DNA from: Oscillospiraceae bacterium
Lineage (GTDB): Bacteria > Bacillota > Clostridia > Oscillospirales > Ruminococcaceae
NCBI GenBank assembly: GCA_017468365.1
Contig: JAFUIS010000010.1
Coordinates: 1-64,000, forward strand
Direction of reading: 5' to 3'
Length of the DNA: 64,000 nucleotides
Every line of letters begins with the position of its first letter. Positions within the stretch are counted from its first letter, which is position 1. Made by a program: the position numbers and the translations under genes. The notes beneath the pieces were generated by a model, which was not told the DNA's origin, searched no databases, and was given only the letters and a program-made list of their open reading frames with translations. Positions 49,641 to 57,224 of this stretch are shown here, piece after piece.

Positions 49641-51997
49641 GCTTCCGGAATATATTTTTCAGGGTCAACGTAAGTTCCGTTCTGCCGCAGTTCAAAATGA
49701 AGATGCGTTCCGGTGGAGTTTCCGGAAGAACCGACGGAAGCGATAACGTCGCCGGCTTTCACTTCGTCGCCGAGTTCAACAAAAAGCTCATGGCAATGGG
49801 CATAAAGGGTCTGGATACCGCCGCCGTGGTCAAGAATGATGCAGTTTCCGTATCCTGTGTGACCCCACTTCGCCTTCACGACTTTTCCGTCCGCAACGGC
49901 AAGAATGTCGCTGCCTTCGCCTTCTGCGGGAGTGTAATCCGCGCCGAGGTGACCTTTGTATTCCCAAAGGGAACAGGAAACGTAGCCGCCTTCAATGGGA
50001 CGGATAAATTCCATGGCGATTTCGGCTTTTTCCGCAAAAGAAAGTTCTTCAAAATCGCTTTCATAAACGGCGGGTACCGGAAGAAAATCTTCCGGATCAA
50101 GCTGGGTCTTTCCCTTGCGCAGTTCAAAATGAAGATGCGGTCCGGTGGAATTTCCGCTGGAACCGGTCTTTGCAATAAGGTCGCCGGCTTTTACCTTGTC
50201 GCCCTGTTCAACGCAAATTTCGGAACAGTGGGCGTAAAAGCTGGAAAACTGTTCGCCGTGGTCAATGGAAAGGCAAGCGCCGTATTCATTGTAATCGTCC
50301 GAAACGAAGAAAACTTCGCCGTCTGCGGCGGCATAAATTTCCGAGCCGTTTTCATGACCGATATCGATTCCCGCGTGGTTTTCAAGGGAACCGAAAGCGC
50401 AGGTGATTTCGTTCTCTTCACAGGGCCAGGTGAAGCTTATTGCTGTTTGCGAAGCCTCTTCGCGCATTTTTTCGTCCCGTTCTTCAACGCTTCTGAAAAT
50501 TTCTTCGTCCGGTTCGTCGATAAAACGGATCTCTTTCGCGTGTTTTTCCTGGGAATATTCCTCGTTTTTGTTCGGCATTCCAAAATAGAAAATTTCGGGG
50601 CCCTCGCTGATTATCTCAGTTTCCTCAAGGTTGACGTGAATAGAAAGAGAAAACTCCGGAACCTTTGCGTTTATAGGTTCTTCGGTGGAAATAACTATCT
50701 CGCCGTCGTTATATTCCACCTTGAAACCGCATGCAAGAAGTTTGTCGTAATTGCTTATGTTTATGGTTTCGGTATGGCTTTTAAAACACGCTACCTCCGA
50801 CGGTATGTAACTTGCAATGCCCGGGTCTTTTATAACTATCCTTTCAACCGGAAGGCTGGTGAAATTGCAGGAATATGAATAATGTTCCTTTCCGTTTTCG
50901 TCAGTGATTTTGAAGATGGTGGGATAAAGATTTCCTTCGTCAAGTTCGATGACGTACTGGTTTTCCATGGAAAACTGCCAGTCCGCTTTTTCAAGTATTT
51001 CGGCAAGTTCCTCATAATCGGTCTTTTCTTCCGGTTCCCTTGGAACGGTGCCGCAGGCGGACATGATAAAAACAATTGCCGCAAAAACGCAAAGCACCGC
51101 CGGAAAACGGGATTTTTTGTTTTTGTTATTCATAATGGAAACAATTCTTTCGGTAAGGGAAGCTGCGCTGAAATAGCTGAGCGAAAGGCTTTCTTTTTCC
51201 GCAAAATCGAGTATCGTGCCCGCATAGGAAGAAGCCTTTTCGCCGCAAAGGGAAGAAAGCACCCTTTCGTCACAGTATCTTTCCATATCCCGGTCAAGGT
51301 ATTTTACCGCGACCCAGACAAAAGGGTCGAACCAGTTAAGACAAAGCGCCAGAAGGGCAAAAAATTTCAGCACCGCGTCCCGGTCTTTTACATGGGTGTT
51401 TTCATGCAAAAGAACAAAAGGAAGCTGCTCTTTCGAAGTTCCCTCAGGAATAATTATTTTCGGCCGCAAAAATCCAAAGCTGAGGGGTGAGCAAAGATTT
51501 TTGCTTTTATAAATACGGACATTTTTTGCCGGAACAAATCCTTCCGGAAGTTCTTCAAAGGGCGCGCAGTCTGCCGTTATCTTCTTTACGGCGCAAAAAT
51601 GTTTTGCGGTAAAAAACGCAAAAAGACAAAAAGCGCCGGTTACCCATATCGCGAAAAACGCGTCATCGGAAGAAATTTTGGCTTTGGTTTTTTGGGAAGA
51701 AGAAACGGAGGGTTCCTCTTTTGGGGCTTTTGCATTTTCTTCAAAAAGCACAGGTTCCGTTTTTTCGCTTTCAAAATAGGTATTTTGCACGTAATACGAA
51801 TTTTGAGGTTTTTCAGGAAGGGGATAAATGCTTACTGCGGAAGAAAATTCGAAAGGCAGAAGAAGCCTTAAAACCACCGCCGCCCAGAGCAGCACAAAAA
51901 CCTTTGCGAAAAGCTTGTCCTTAAAAAATCTTCGAAGAAAAAGAATGACGACCGTTGCCGCCGCTGCGGCAAGGTTTGCAAAGATGACACCCTGCAT
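49637..51997 (-). CDS. BlaR1-type M56 membrane metalloprotease fused to two M23 peptidase domains
   Basis: 786 residues. The N-terminal M56 part has membrane helices (about 1-20, 30-50, 110-128), the zinc site HENTH (about 201-205) with a downstream ligand in ERYCDERV (about 238-245), and a fourth helix (about 295-315). After a spacer (about 320-530) come two M23/LytM domains: the first with HAGID (about 540), YAHC and HLHFE (about 622-626), the second with HLGAD (about 680), YAHC and HLHFE (about 763-767). Each keeps the His, Asp and His-x-His zinc ligands, so both look active. In BlaR1/MecR1 the outside domain is a penicillin sensor; here peptidoglycan-binding hydrolase domains take its place. 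It follows blaI after 3 bases. Confidence 0.9.
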   Translation of the reverse strand: MQGVIFANLAAAAATVVILFLRRFFKDKLFAKVFVLLWAAVVLRLLLPFEFSSAVSIYPLPEKPQNSYYVQNTYFESEKTEPVLFEENAKAPKEEPSVSSSQKTKAKISSDDAFFAIWVTGAFCLFAFFTAKHFCAVKKITADCAPFEELPEGFVPAKNVRIYKSKNLCSPLSFGFLRPKIIIPEGTSKEQLPFVLLHENTHVKDRDAVLKFFALLALCLNWFDPFVWVAVKYLDRDMERYCDERVLSSLCGEKASSYAGTILDFAEKESLSLSYFSAASLTERIVSIMNNKNKKSRFPAVLCVFAAIVFIMSACGTVPREPEEKTDYEELAEILEKADWQFSMENQYVIELDEGNLYPTIFKITDENGKEHYSYSCNFTSLPVERIVIKDPGIASYIPSEVACFKSHTETINISNYDKLLACGFKVEYNDGEIVISTEEPINAKVPEFSLSIHVNLEETEIISEGPEIFYFGMPNKNEEYSQEKHAKEIRFIDEPDEEIFRSVEERDEKMREEASQTAISFTWPCEENEITCAFGSLENHAGIDIGHENGSEIYAAADGEVFFVSDDYNEYGACLSIDHGEQFSSFYAHCSEICVEQGDKVKAGDLIAKTGSSGNSTGPHLHFELRKGKTQLDPEDFLPVPAVYESDFEELSFAEKAEIAMEFIRPIEGGYVSCSLWEYKGHLGADYTPAEGEGSDILAVADGKVVKAKWGHTGYGNCIILDHGGGIQTLYAHCHELFVELGDEVKAGDVIASVGSSGNSTGTHLHFELRQNGTYVDPEKYIPEA

Positions 51998-52000
51998 AGG

Positions 52001-52366
52001 TCATTCCTCCTCCATGGATCTTACTGTTTCACGGAGTTTTTTAAGTTCTTCGGGGCTTATTTTTCCGCTTCCGATAAGAGCGGAAACCAAAAGATCCGGC
52101 GAACCGCCGAAAAGGCGGTCGATAAGTTCAAAAGCTTCGTTTTCGCAAACTTCGTTTCTCGAAACGGCGGCTTTGCATATAAAACCCGGTTCGGTGCGGA
52201 TGACCGCGCCTTTATCAATGCATTTTTTGATGACGGTATAGGTCGTGGTTTTGCTCCAGCCCACAGATTCCGCCAAGGCGGCGGCAAGTTCCTTTGCCGA
52301 CATCTCGCCGTTTTTCCAAAGAAGTTCCATAACGCGGATCTCCGAAGAAAAAAGTTTTTCGTCCAT
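52001..52366 (-). CDS. BlaI/MecI-family transcriptional repressor
   Basis: 121 residues, the normal length. The winged-helix domain is clear: IRVMELLWKNGEMSAKELAA (about 10-29), SKTTTYTVIKKCIDKGAV (about 38-55, recognition helix). The C-terminal dimerisation helices follow. It pairs with the M56-type protease downstream, which in the classical system inactivates the repressor by cleavage. Its own promoter carries two dyads (52381-52437), so autorepression is likely. Confidence 0.92.
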   Translation of the reverse strand: MDEKLFSSEIRVMELLWKNGEMSAKELAAALAESVGWSKTTTYTVIKKCIDKGAVIRTEPGFICKAAVSRNEVCENEAFELIDRLFGGSPDLLVSALIGSGKISPEELKKLRETVRSMEEE

Positions 52367-52380
52367 AGTTTCACCTTCTG

Positions 52381-52437
52381 TTCTATTGCAGTAGAATTCT
52401 ACGGTTTCATTCTATCGCGATAGAACGCATTTGTCAA
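52381..52437 (-). promoter_or_regulatory. blaI-type promoter with two operators
   Basis: Minus-strand promoter TTGACA (52432-52437), 17 bases, TAGAAT (52409-52414). A perfect 16-base palindrome TTCTATCGCGATAGAA (52410-52425) covers the -10 and spacer, and a near copy TTCTATTGCAGTAGAA (52381-52396) lies 29 bases downstream, over the leader. This is the two-dyad layout of bla/mec operators. Confidence 0.85.
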
Positions 52438-52675
52438 CCCCCGGCATAAAAAATATTCCCAAGGGGAATAAAACCCCTTTTTTCCACAAACGCTTCCGTG
52501 CGTTTCAAAAAGAGACCTTTTTTTGAAGTTTTTCACCACAAAAGTCCAAAAAACTTTCCCAAAAAATCAAAAACGGCTTAAAATTGCCGTTTTTCTTTAA
52601 AAACCTTCAAATTTTTATAAAAATCGCCCACAAAAATTTTAAATAAAATTAATAAAAATAGTGAGATTTTTGGTC
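52438..52675. other. AT-rich intergenic stretch
   Basis: 238 bases with no gene, repeat or hairpin that I can support; rich in A/T runs. It separates the blaI promoter from the rpsU promoter. Confidence 0.6.
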
Positions 52676-52704
52676 TTGACACTTGCGCTCTCTAAGTATA
52701 TAAT
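52676..52704 (+). promoter_or_regulatory. Consensus promoter of rpsU
   Basis: TTGACA (52676-52681), exactly 17 bases, TATAAT (52699-52704): a perfect consensus promoter, fitting a highly expressed ribosomal gene. Confidence 0.88.
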
Positions 52705-52779
52705 AAGACTGTTACATTTATGTACAAAGAACAATATTGTTCTTAGCTCCAGCCCAATGGCGAAGGAGGGAAACAGATT

Positions 52780-52953
52780 ATGGCAGAAATTCATGTAAAA
52801 GAAAATGAATCTCTTGACAGCGCACTCAGACGTTTTAAACGTTCCTGCGCTCGCTCCGGCGTTCTTGCAGAAGTCAGAAAACATGAGTGCTATGAGAAGC
52901 CTTCGGTAAGACGTAAAAAGAAATCCGAAGCAGCTCGCAAGAGAAAGTATTGA
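52780..52953 (+). CDS. rpsU: 30S ribosomal protein S21
   Basis: 57 residues, normal S21 length. [18 protein letters not shown] (about 6-23), [12 protein letters not shown] (about 31-42) and a Lys/Arg tail ([13 protein letters not shown]) are diagnostic. It is part of the small subunit platform near the anti-Shine-Dalgarno. AAGGAGGG precedes ATG. Consensus promoter upstream and a terminator downstream. Confidence 0.96.
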   Translation: MAEIHVKENESLDSALRRFKRSCARSGVLAEVRKHECYEKPSVRRKKKSEAARKRKY

Positions 52954-52975
52954 TTTCTAACAGAAAAAGAGGATG

Positions 52976-53011
52976 GCGGACGGCTTTTGCTGTCCGCTTT
53001 CTTATTTTTCA
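52976..53011 (+). terminator. Terminator after rpsU
   Basis: Stem GCGGACGGC (52976-52984), TTTT loop, GCTGTCCGC (52989-52997) with one G-T pair, then a T-rich tail. Confidence 0.75.
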
Positions 53012-53037
53012 AAAAAGCGGAAGGGAGGAAAGATTTT

Positions 53038-53511
53038 TTGTCCGTTTTAAAACCGCAGTACCGTTTTAACTGCATTCTTGACATAACGGCAGAAGACCTT
53101 AAAGCCGCCGGAGCAAAACTTGTTTTGCTCGATGCGGACAACACCCTTTCACTCCACGGTTCCCAGGAACCCCATTCCGGAGTTCCGGAATGGATAGAGG
53201 AAATCAAAAAAAGCGGCATCGAACTTGTTATCGTTTCGAACAACAGCGAAAGCCGCATAAAACCTTTTGCAGAAAAACTGGGGCTGCCCTTTGTTTTCAA
53301 AGGCGCAAAGCCCCTGCCAAAGGGCTTTAAAAAAGCTTGTAAAATGTTCGGCGTTTCGCCGAAGGAATCCGCCGTCATCGGCGACCAGATATTCACCGAC
53401 GTTCTCGGCGGAAACTGGATAGGCGCAAAGGTGTTCCTTACCGAACCCCTCGGCCCCGAAACGGATTTTTTCATAAAGGTGAAACGCAAAATAGAAAAAT
53501 ATATAAGGTAA
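53038..53511 (+). CDS. yqeG: YqeG-family HAD phosphatase (class IIIA)
   Basis: 157 residues. The HAD motif I is LLDADNTLS (about 29-37), with the first Asp as nucleophile, motif II is VSNNSE (about 64-69), and motif III/IV is GDQIFTDVLGG (about 120-130). YqeG is phosphatidylglycerophosphatase-like in some bacteria. In Bacillus it sits beside yqeH-aroE-yhbY-nadD; here it is detached. The TTG at 53038 follows GGGAGG at nine bases; no ATG fits. Confidence 0.88.
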   Translation: MSVLKPQYRFNCILDITAEDLKAAGAKLVLLDADNTLSLHGSQEPHSGVPEWIEEIKKSGIELVIVSNNSESRIKPFAEKLGLPFVFKGAKPLPKGFKKACKMFGVSPKESAVIGDQIFTDVLGGNWIGAKVFLTEPLGPETDFFIKVKRKIEKYIR

Positions 53512-53534
53512 TAAAAGAAGAGGAGGATTTTAAA

Positions 53535-54599
53535 ATGGACAGAATCAAAAGACTTTCACAAATGCTTCCCGAAGGCGTTGACGCAGCGCTCATCACTTCC
53601 GACGTAAACCGTCAGTATTACACCGGATTTCCTTCCAGCGCAGGCGCACTTCTTGTCACTGCAAAAGAAGCTGTCCTTCTTCTCGACAGCCGCTATATCG
53701 AAGCAGGTACCAAAAAGGTAACCGATGCAAAAGTCGTTCTCATGACCGATATGGCAAAACAGCTCAACGAACTTTTTGAGGAATACGGCGTAAAAACCGT
53801 CGGAATCGAATCCGGCTATATGACCGTCGAAAGCCTTTTCAGCCTCAGAAAAGTTCTCACCGCCGAAATTCTCGACGACCCCAGACTCAACCAGGTCATT
53901 CTTCACCAGAGAAGAATCAAATCCGAAGACGAGATGAAGGAGATCCGCGCAGCCCAGGCTATCACCGACAAAGCATTCCTTCATATGCTTGAAATCATCA
54001 AACCCGGCCTTTGCGAAAAAGATCTTCAGCTCGAACTCGACTATTATATGCTCAAAAACGGCGCCACCGGTCTTGCATTCGAAACCATTCTTGCCGCCGG
54101 TGCAAACGGTTCCATGCCCCATGCCGTTCCCAGCATGAACGTTATCAAAGAAGGCGATTTTGTCACCATGGACTTCGGCGCCGCTCATAACGGATATTGC
54201 TCCGATATGACCAGAACCGTTGCCGTCGGCAAAATTTCTGAAGAACAGGAAAAAGTTTATAACCTCGTTCTCAACGCACAGCTTGCAGCAATTGATGCGG
54301 TAAAAGCCGGCGTTCCCTGCAACTCCATCGACGCCGTCGCAAGAGATATGATCTACGGCGCAGGTTATGAAGGAAAATTCGGTCACGGCCTTGGCCACAG
54401 CCTTGGACTTGAAATTCACGAGAACCCCAGATTCTCTCCGCTTTGCTCCGAGCTTACCGAAGAAGGAATCGTAATGAGCGTTGAACCCGGCATCTATCTT
54501 GACGGACAGTTCGGCGTTCGAATCGAAGATATCGTCATGGTCACCAAAGACGGCTGCGACGTTATCACCAAGAGCGAGAAAAAACTCATCACCCTCTGA
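53535..54599 (+). CDS. Xaa-Pro aminopeptidase (M24 family)
   Basis: 354 residues. The two-metal ligands are seen: Asp in MDFGA (about 213-217) and SDMTRT (about 223-228), His in GHGLGHSLGLEIHE (about 283-296), Glu in SVEPGIY (about 317-323) and RIEDI (about 332-336). It removes N-terminal residues linked to proline. GAGGAGG precedes ATG. In many Firmicutes such a gene lies next to efp; here it follows yqeG. Confidence 0.93.
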   Translation: MDRIKRLSQMLPEGVDAALITSDVNRQYYTGFPSSAGALLVTAKEAVLLLDSRYIEAGTKKVTDAKVVLMTDMAKQLNELFEEYGVKTVGIESGYMTVESLFSLRKVLTAEILDDPRLNQVILHQRRIKSEDEMKEIRAAQAITDKAFLHMLEIIKPGLCEKDLQLELDYYMLKNGATGLAFETILAAGANGSMPHAVPSMNVIKEGDFVTMDFGAAHNGYCSDMTRTVAVGKISEEQEKVYNLVLNAQLAAIDAVKAGVPCNSIDAVARDMIYGAGYEGKFGHGLGHSLGLEIHENPRFSPLCSELTEEGIVMSVEPGIYLDGQFGVRIEDIVMVTKDGCDVITKSEKKLITL

Positions 54600-54609
54600 T
54601 AATTTTTGT

Positions 54610-54641
54610 TTGAGCACCGGCAAAGGATTGCCGGTGCTCAA
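54610..54641. repeat. Hairpin built on the GAGCAC word, without T-run
   Basis: TGAGCACCGGCAA (54611-54623) pairs with TTGCCGGTGCTCA (54628-54640). There is no T-run on either strand, so it is not a normal terminator. Its right arm also forms the -35 box of the next promoter. Confidence 0.65.
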
Positions 54642-54656
54642 AATGCGTAATAATAT
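54628..54656 (+). promoter_or_regulatory. Promoter of murT
   Basis: TTGCCG (54628-54633), 17 bases, TAATAT (54651-54656), 34 bases before the start; the -35 lies in the arm of a hairpin. Confidence 0.5.
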
Positions 54657-54689
54657 ATTTACACATTATTATAAAGGAAGCAAAAACAA

Positions 54690-56012
54690 ATGAGACTTTT
54701 TATTGCCATCTGCGTTTGCAGAGTGCTCTATTTCATCGGCCGCCTTATCGGAAAAGGCACCTCTAAACCCGGCGACATTGCAAGAATAGTTTGCCCTGCC
54801 GTGCTCAAACGCCTTAAATTCGACGGAAAGGTTATCTGCATCACCGGCACCAACGGAAAAACCACCACCTCGAACCTTGTGACCCACATGCTTCGCGAAA
54901 ACGGTTATACCGTTATCAACAACAGCTTCGGTTCCAATATGCTCGGCGGAATCACCACATCTCTTCTTACCAACTGCACTTTCGGCGGAAGAGTAAAGGC
55001 GGATTTTTCCGTTCTTGAAATCGATGAGCGCTGGCTCCGTTTCTTCGTAAAAGAAGTCACCCCGGACTACGTTCTTCTCACCAACCTTCTCCGCGACCAG
55101 ATCGTAAGGAACTGCTGCCCCGAGATCGTTCTTGAAAAGATCAAGCTCGGCGTAACTCCCGGTACCACCTATATCCTCAACGCAAATGACCCCGTTTCCC
55201 AGCAGGTAAGCTGGGGTATAGACAACCCCATCGTTTGGTTTGCCCTTGGCGAAAACGACCGTTCCACCAAGGAATGCAGAAGCGGCACCAATGATGCAAA
55301 GGTTTGCCCCAAATGTATGCACGAGCTTTCCTATGATTATTATCATTATAATCACGTGGGTTCCTTCCACTGCGAAAACTGCGGTTTTGAAACTCCAAAA
55401 GCTGATTTCCTCGGCCACGACATCGATTTTGCCGGCGGAAAATTCTTTATCAACGGTGAAGAAACCCAAATCACTTTTGATGCGACCTATTTCATGTTCA
55501 ACACCGTAGCCGCGGCAGCGGTCTGCTGCAGCGCTTCCGGAATGGAACTTAAAAAAGCCCTTGCCTCTGCAGAAACCTTCGACATCGGCGTTACCAAGCG
55601 CTATGAGGAGATAACCGTTCTCGGAAGAAGATGCCAGCTCATTCTTACCAAACAGAATCCGGCTTCCATCGACCAGAGCGTTGATTTCGTCACTGATAAG
55701 GAATCTCCCCGCACCCTCATCATCATTTCCAACAATATGTTCCACACCGAAAGAAAAGACGTTCTTTTCATGTATGACGTCGCCTATGAAAACCTTAAAG
55801 ATGTTGAACATATCGTCATCGTCGGAAAACGCCGCTACGATATGGCTGTCCGCCTTAAACTCGGCGGCATAGATATGGAAAGGGTACAGGTCTGCGACGA
55901 AGCGGAGGGCCTTCGTTCCTGCCTTGAAAAAACCGAGGGAAATATCTATGTTATGACCTCTTCCGTTTTCTCAAACGAGGATAAAGTACTGGAGGAGCTG
56001 AAAAAATTATGA
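54690..56012 (+). CDS. murT: MurT-type Mur ligase (lipid II isoglutaminyl synthase ligase subunit)
   Basis: 440 residues. The Mur-ligase ATP loop is ITGTNGKTTTS (about 51-61). An inserted four-cysteine zinc site, CPKC (about 205-208) and CENC (about 228-231), marks MurT and separates it from MurC-F. The family amidates D-glutamate of lipid II with ammonia from GatD. C-terminal residues include a DUF1727 domain. AAAGGAAG precedes ATG. A GatD-like gene overlaps its stop by 4 bases. Confidence 0.93.
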   Translation: MRLFIAICVCRVLYFIGRLIGKGTSKPGDIARIVCPAVLKRLKFDGKVICITGTNGKTTTSNLVTHMLRENGYTVINNSFGSNMLGGITTSLLTNCTFGGRVKADFSVLEIDERWLRFFVKEVTPDYVLLTNLLRDQIVRNCCPEIVLEKIKLGVTPGTTYILNANDPVSQQVSWGIDNPIVWFALGENDRSTKECRSGTNDAKVCPKCMHELSYDYYHYNHVGSFHCENCGFETPKADFLGHDIDFAGGKFFINGEETQITFDATYFMFNTVAAAAVCCSASGMELKKALASAETFDIGVTKRYEEITVLGRRCQLILTKQNPASIDQSVDFVTDKESPRTLIIISNNMFHTERKDVLFMYDVAYENLKDVEHIVIVGKRRYDMAVRLKLGGIDMERVQVCDEAEGLRSCLEKTEGNIYVMTSSVFSNEDKVLEELKKL

Positions 56013-56725
56013 GAAAGATAAGAATACTCAACCTTTACGGCGAGGCTCTTGACCTCAACGGCGACGGAAAAAACGTCACCGCTTTTGAAAAACGCATTGC
56101 AGAAATGGGATATGAATACGAAACCGCCTCCCTCGGTGTTGACGAGGAAATCGATTTTTCCGGCTATGACGTGGTTTTTATGACCCACGGAAAACCCCAT
56201 AATGTTTCCGCGCTCAGCGAACACTTTGCAAAATACAAAGAGAACATTATGGAAAACATCGAAAACGGAAAGGTTTTCGTCGTCACCGGAAGCTCCAATA
56301 TGCTTCTCGGAAAAAGCTTTTCCATGCTTGACGGAAAAACCTATGAGGGTATCGGTCTTTTCGACTGCACCGCCGAAGAATTCGACAGCCTTTACGTAAG
56401 CGATGCCGTTCTTGTTCCGGAATTTGCTCCGGAGGAGAAAATGTTCGGCACTTATTACCGCTGCGAAAGCGTAAAATATGACACTCCGAACAAAAATCCG
56501 CTTTTTACTGTTGTAAAAGCCGATGCGGGAAAAGGTTCCGTGGGTGAAAAAGAGGGCGTTCGCCATAAAAACGTCTTCGCAACCTGGTGCCTCGGTCCCG
56601 TTCTTGTAAGGAACCCCCTTATGATGAAAGAGGTTTTGCATTGTGTATTAGGCGAAGATTACCGCGAAACCGACTTTTCTCTTGAAGAAAAAGCGGTAAA
56701 AATGATAATTGAAGAGCTTATCTGA
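56009..56725 (+). CDS. GatD-like glutamine amidotransferase homologue lacking catalytic Cys and His
   Basis: 238 residues, the length and position of GatD (class I, CobB/CobQ-like amidotransferase). The fold is kept: IRILNLYGEALDLNGDGKN (about 4-22), the YDVVFMTHGKP strand, TYEGIGLFDC (about 112-121) and GPVLVRNPLMMKEVL (about 194-208). But the nucleophile elbow, normally C-G-G-Y-Q, reads TGSSNML (about 91-97) with no Cys, and the H-G-P of the catalytic His reads CLGP (about 192-195). So glutaminase activity seems lost. The gene overlaps murT (ATGA) and looks intact, not decaying. It could still bind MurT as a structural subunit. Confidence 0.72.
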   Translation: MRKIRILNLYGEALDLNGDGKNVTAFEKRIAEMGYEYETASLGVDEEIDFSGYDVVFMTHGKPHNVSALSEHFAKYKENIMENIENGKVFVVTGSSNMLLGKSFSMLDGKTYEGIGLFDCTAEEFDSLYVSDAVLVPEFAPEEKMFGTYYRCESVKYDTPNKNPLFTVVKADAGKGSVGEKEGVRHKNVFATWCLGPVLVRNPLMMKEVLHCVLGEDYRETDFSLEEKAVKMIIEELI

Positions 56726-56763
56726 CCCTGTTTTTGGGAGAAAAGCGAATATAAAAATTCTTA

Positions 56764-56802
56764 CACACCGCCTTTTGAGCAAAAGGCGGTGTGTTTTTTT
56801 AA
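56764..56802 (+). terminator. Terminator of murT-gatD-like operon
   Basis: Thirteen-base stem CACACCGCCTTTT (56764-56776) with AAAAGGCGGTGTG (56781-56793), then seven T. Confidence 0.9.
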
Positions 56803-57116
56803 GAAAAACGCGATTTTTTGCAAGTAAAAATATTTTATCTTGCAAATTCACTTTTGCGTTGTAAAACGTTGTAACGATTTTGTAATATTGTATAAACATT
56901 CAGTTTTTATGAATATTTTTCAATAAATACGCATAATTTTCAAAAGCCGGACAATTTTCAAAAATGCCTAAAAATTCAAGCTAAACGGTGCTTTTATATC
57001 AAAAATGCCTTAGAAATTTTAAGATGCTAAAGTAAAAATGCGCGTATAAAATACATATGTCTTTACCACAAGCACAGAAAGGAATAAAAATATTTCAGTT
57101 TTCTTGCATTTTTTGC
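56803..57116. other. AT-rich upstream region of the oligopeptide operon
   Basis: No gene is recognised. A tandem pair of CGTTGTAA lies 10 bases apart (56857-56864, 56867-56874), the second followed by TATAAA (56891-56896) at 16 bases from its TTGTAA. This could be a second promoter with operator repeats. TCAAAAATGCCT occurs near 56957 and 56998. Length and AT content suggest a regulatory leader for the operon. Confidence 0.4.
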
Positions 57117-57145
57117 TTGACATTTTGATAAAATGGGTGTAATAT
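57117..57145 (+). promoter_or_regulatory. Promoter of the oligopeptide ABC operon
   Basis: TTGACA (57117-57122), 17 bases, TAATAT (57140-57145), 80 bases before the start. Confidence 0.72.
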
Positions 57146-57224
57146 ACAGGTTATCACAATGAAACTTTGCTTTATAAGAATTTCATTGACGGTGAAATTA
57201 ACAAATGAATGAGGTGAAAATGTA

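Noticed and set aside
54610..54641. Hairpin as a terminator for the M24 gene
   Set aside because: There is no T-run on either strand; it is listed as a repeat.
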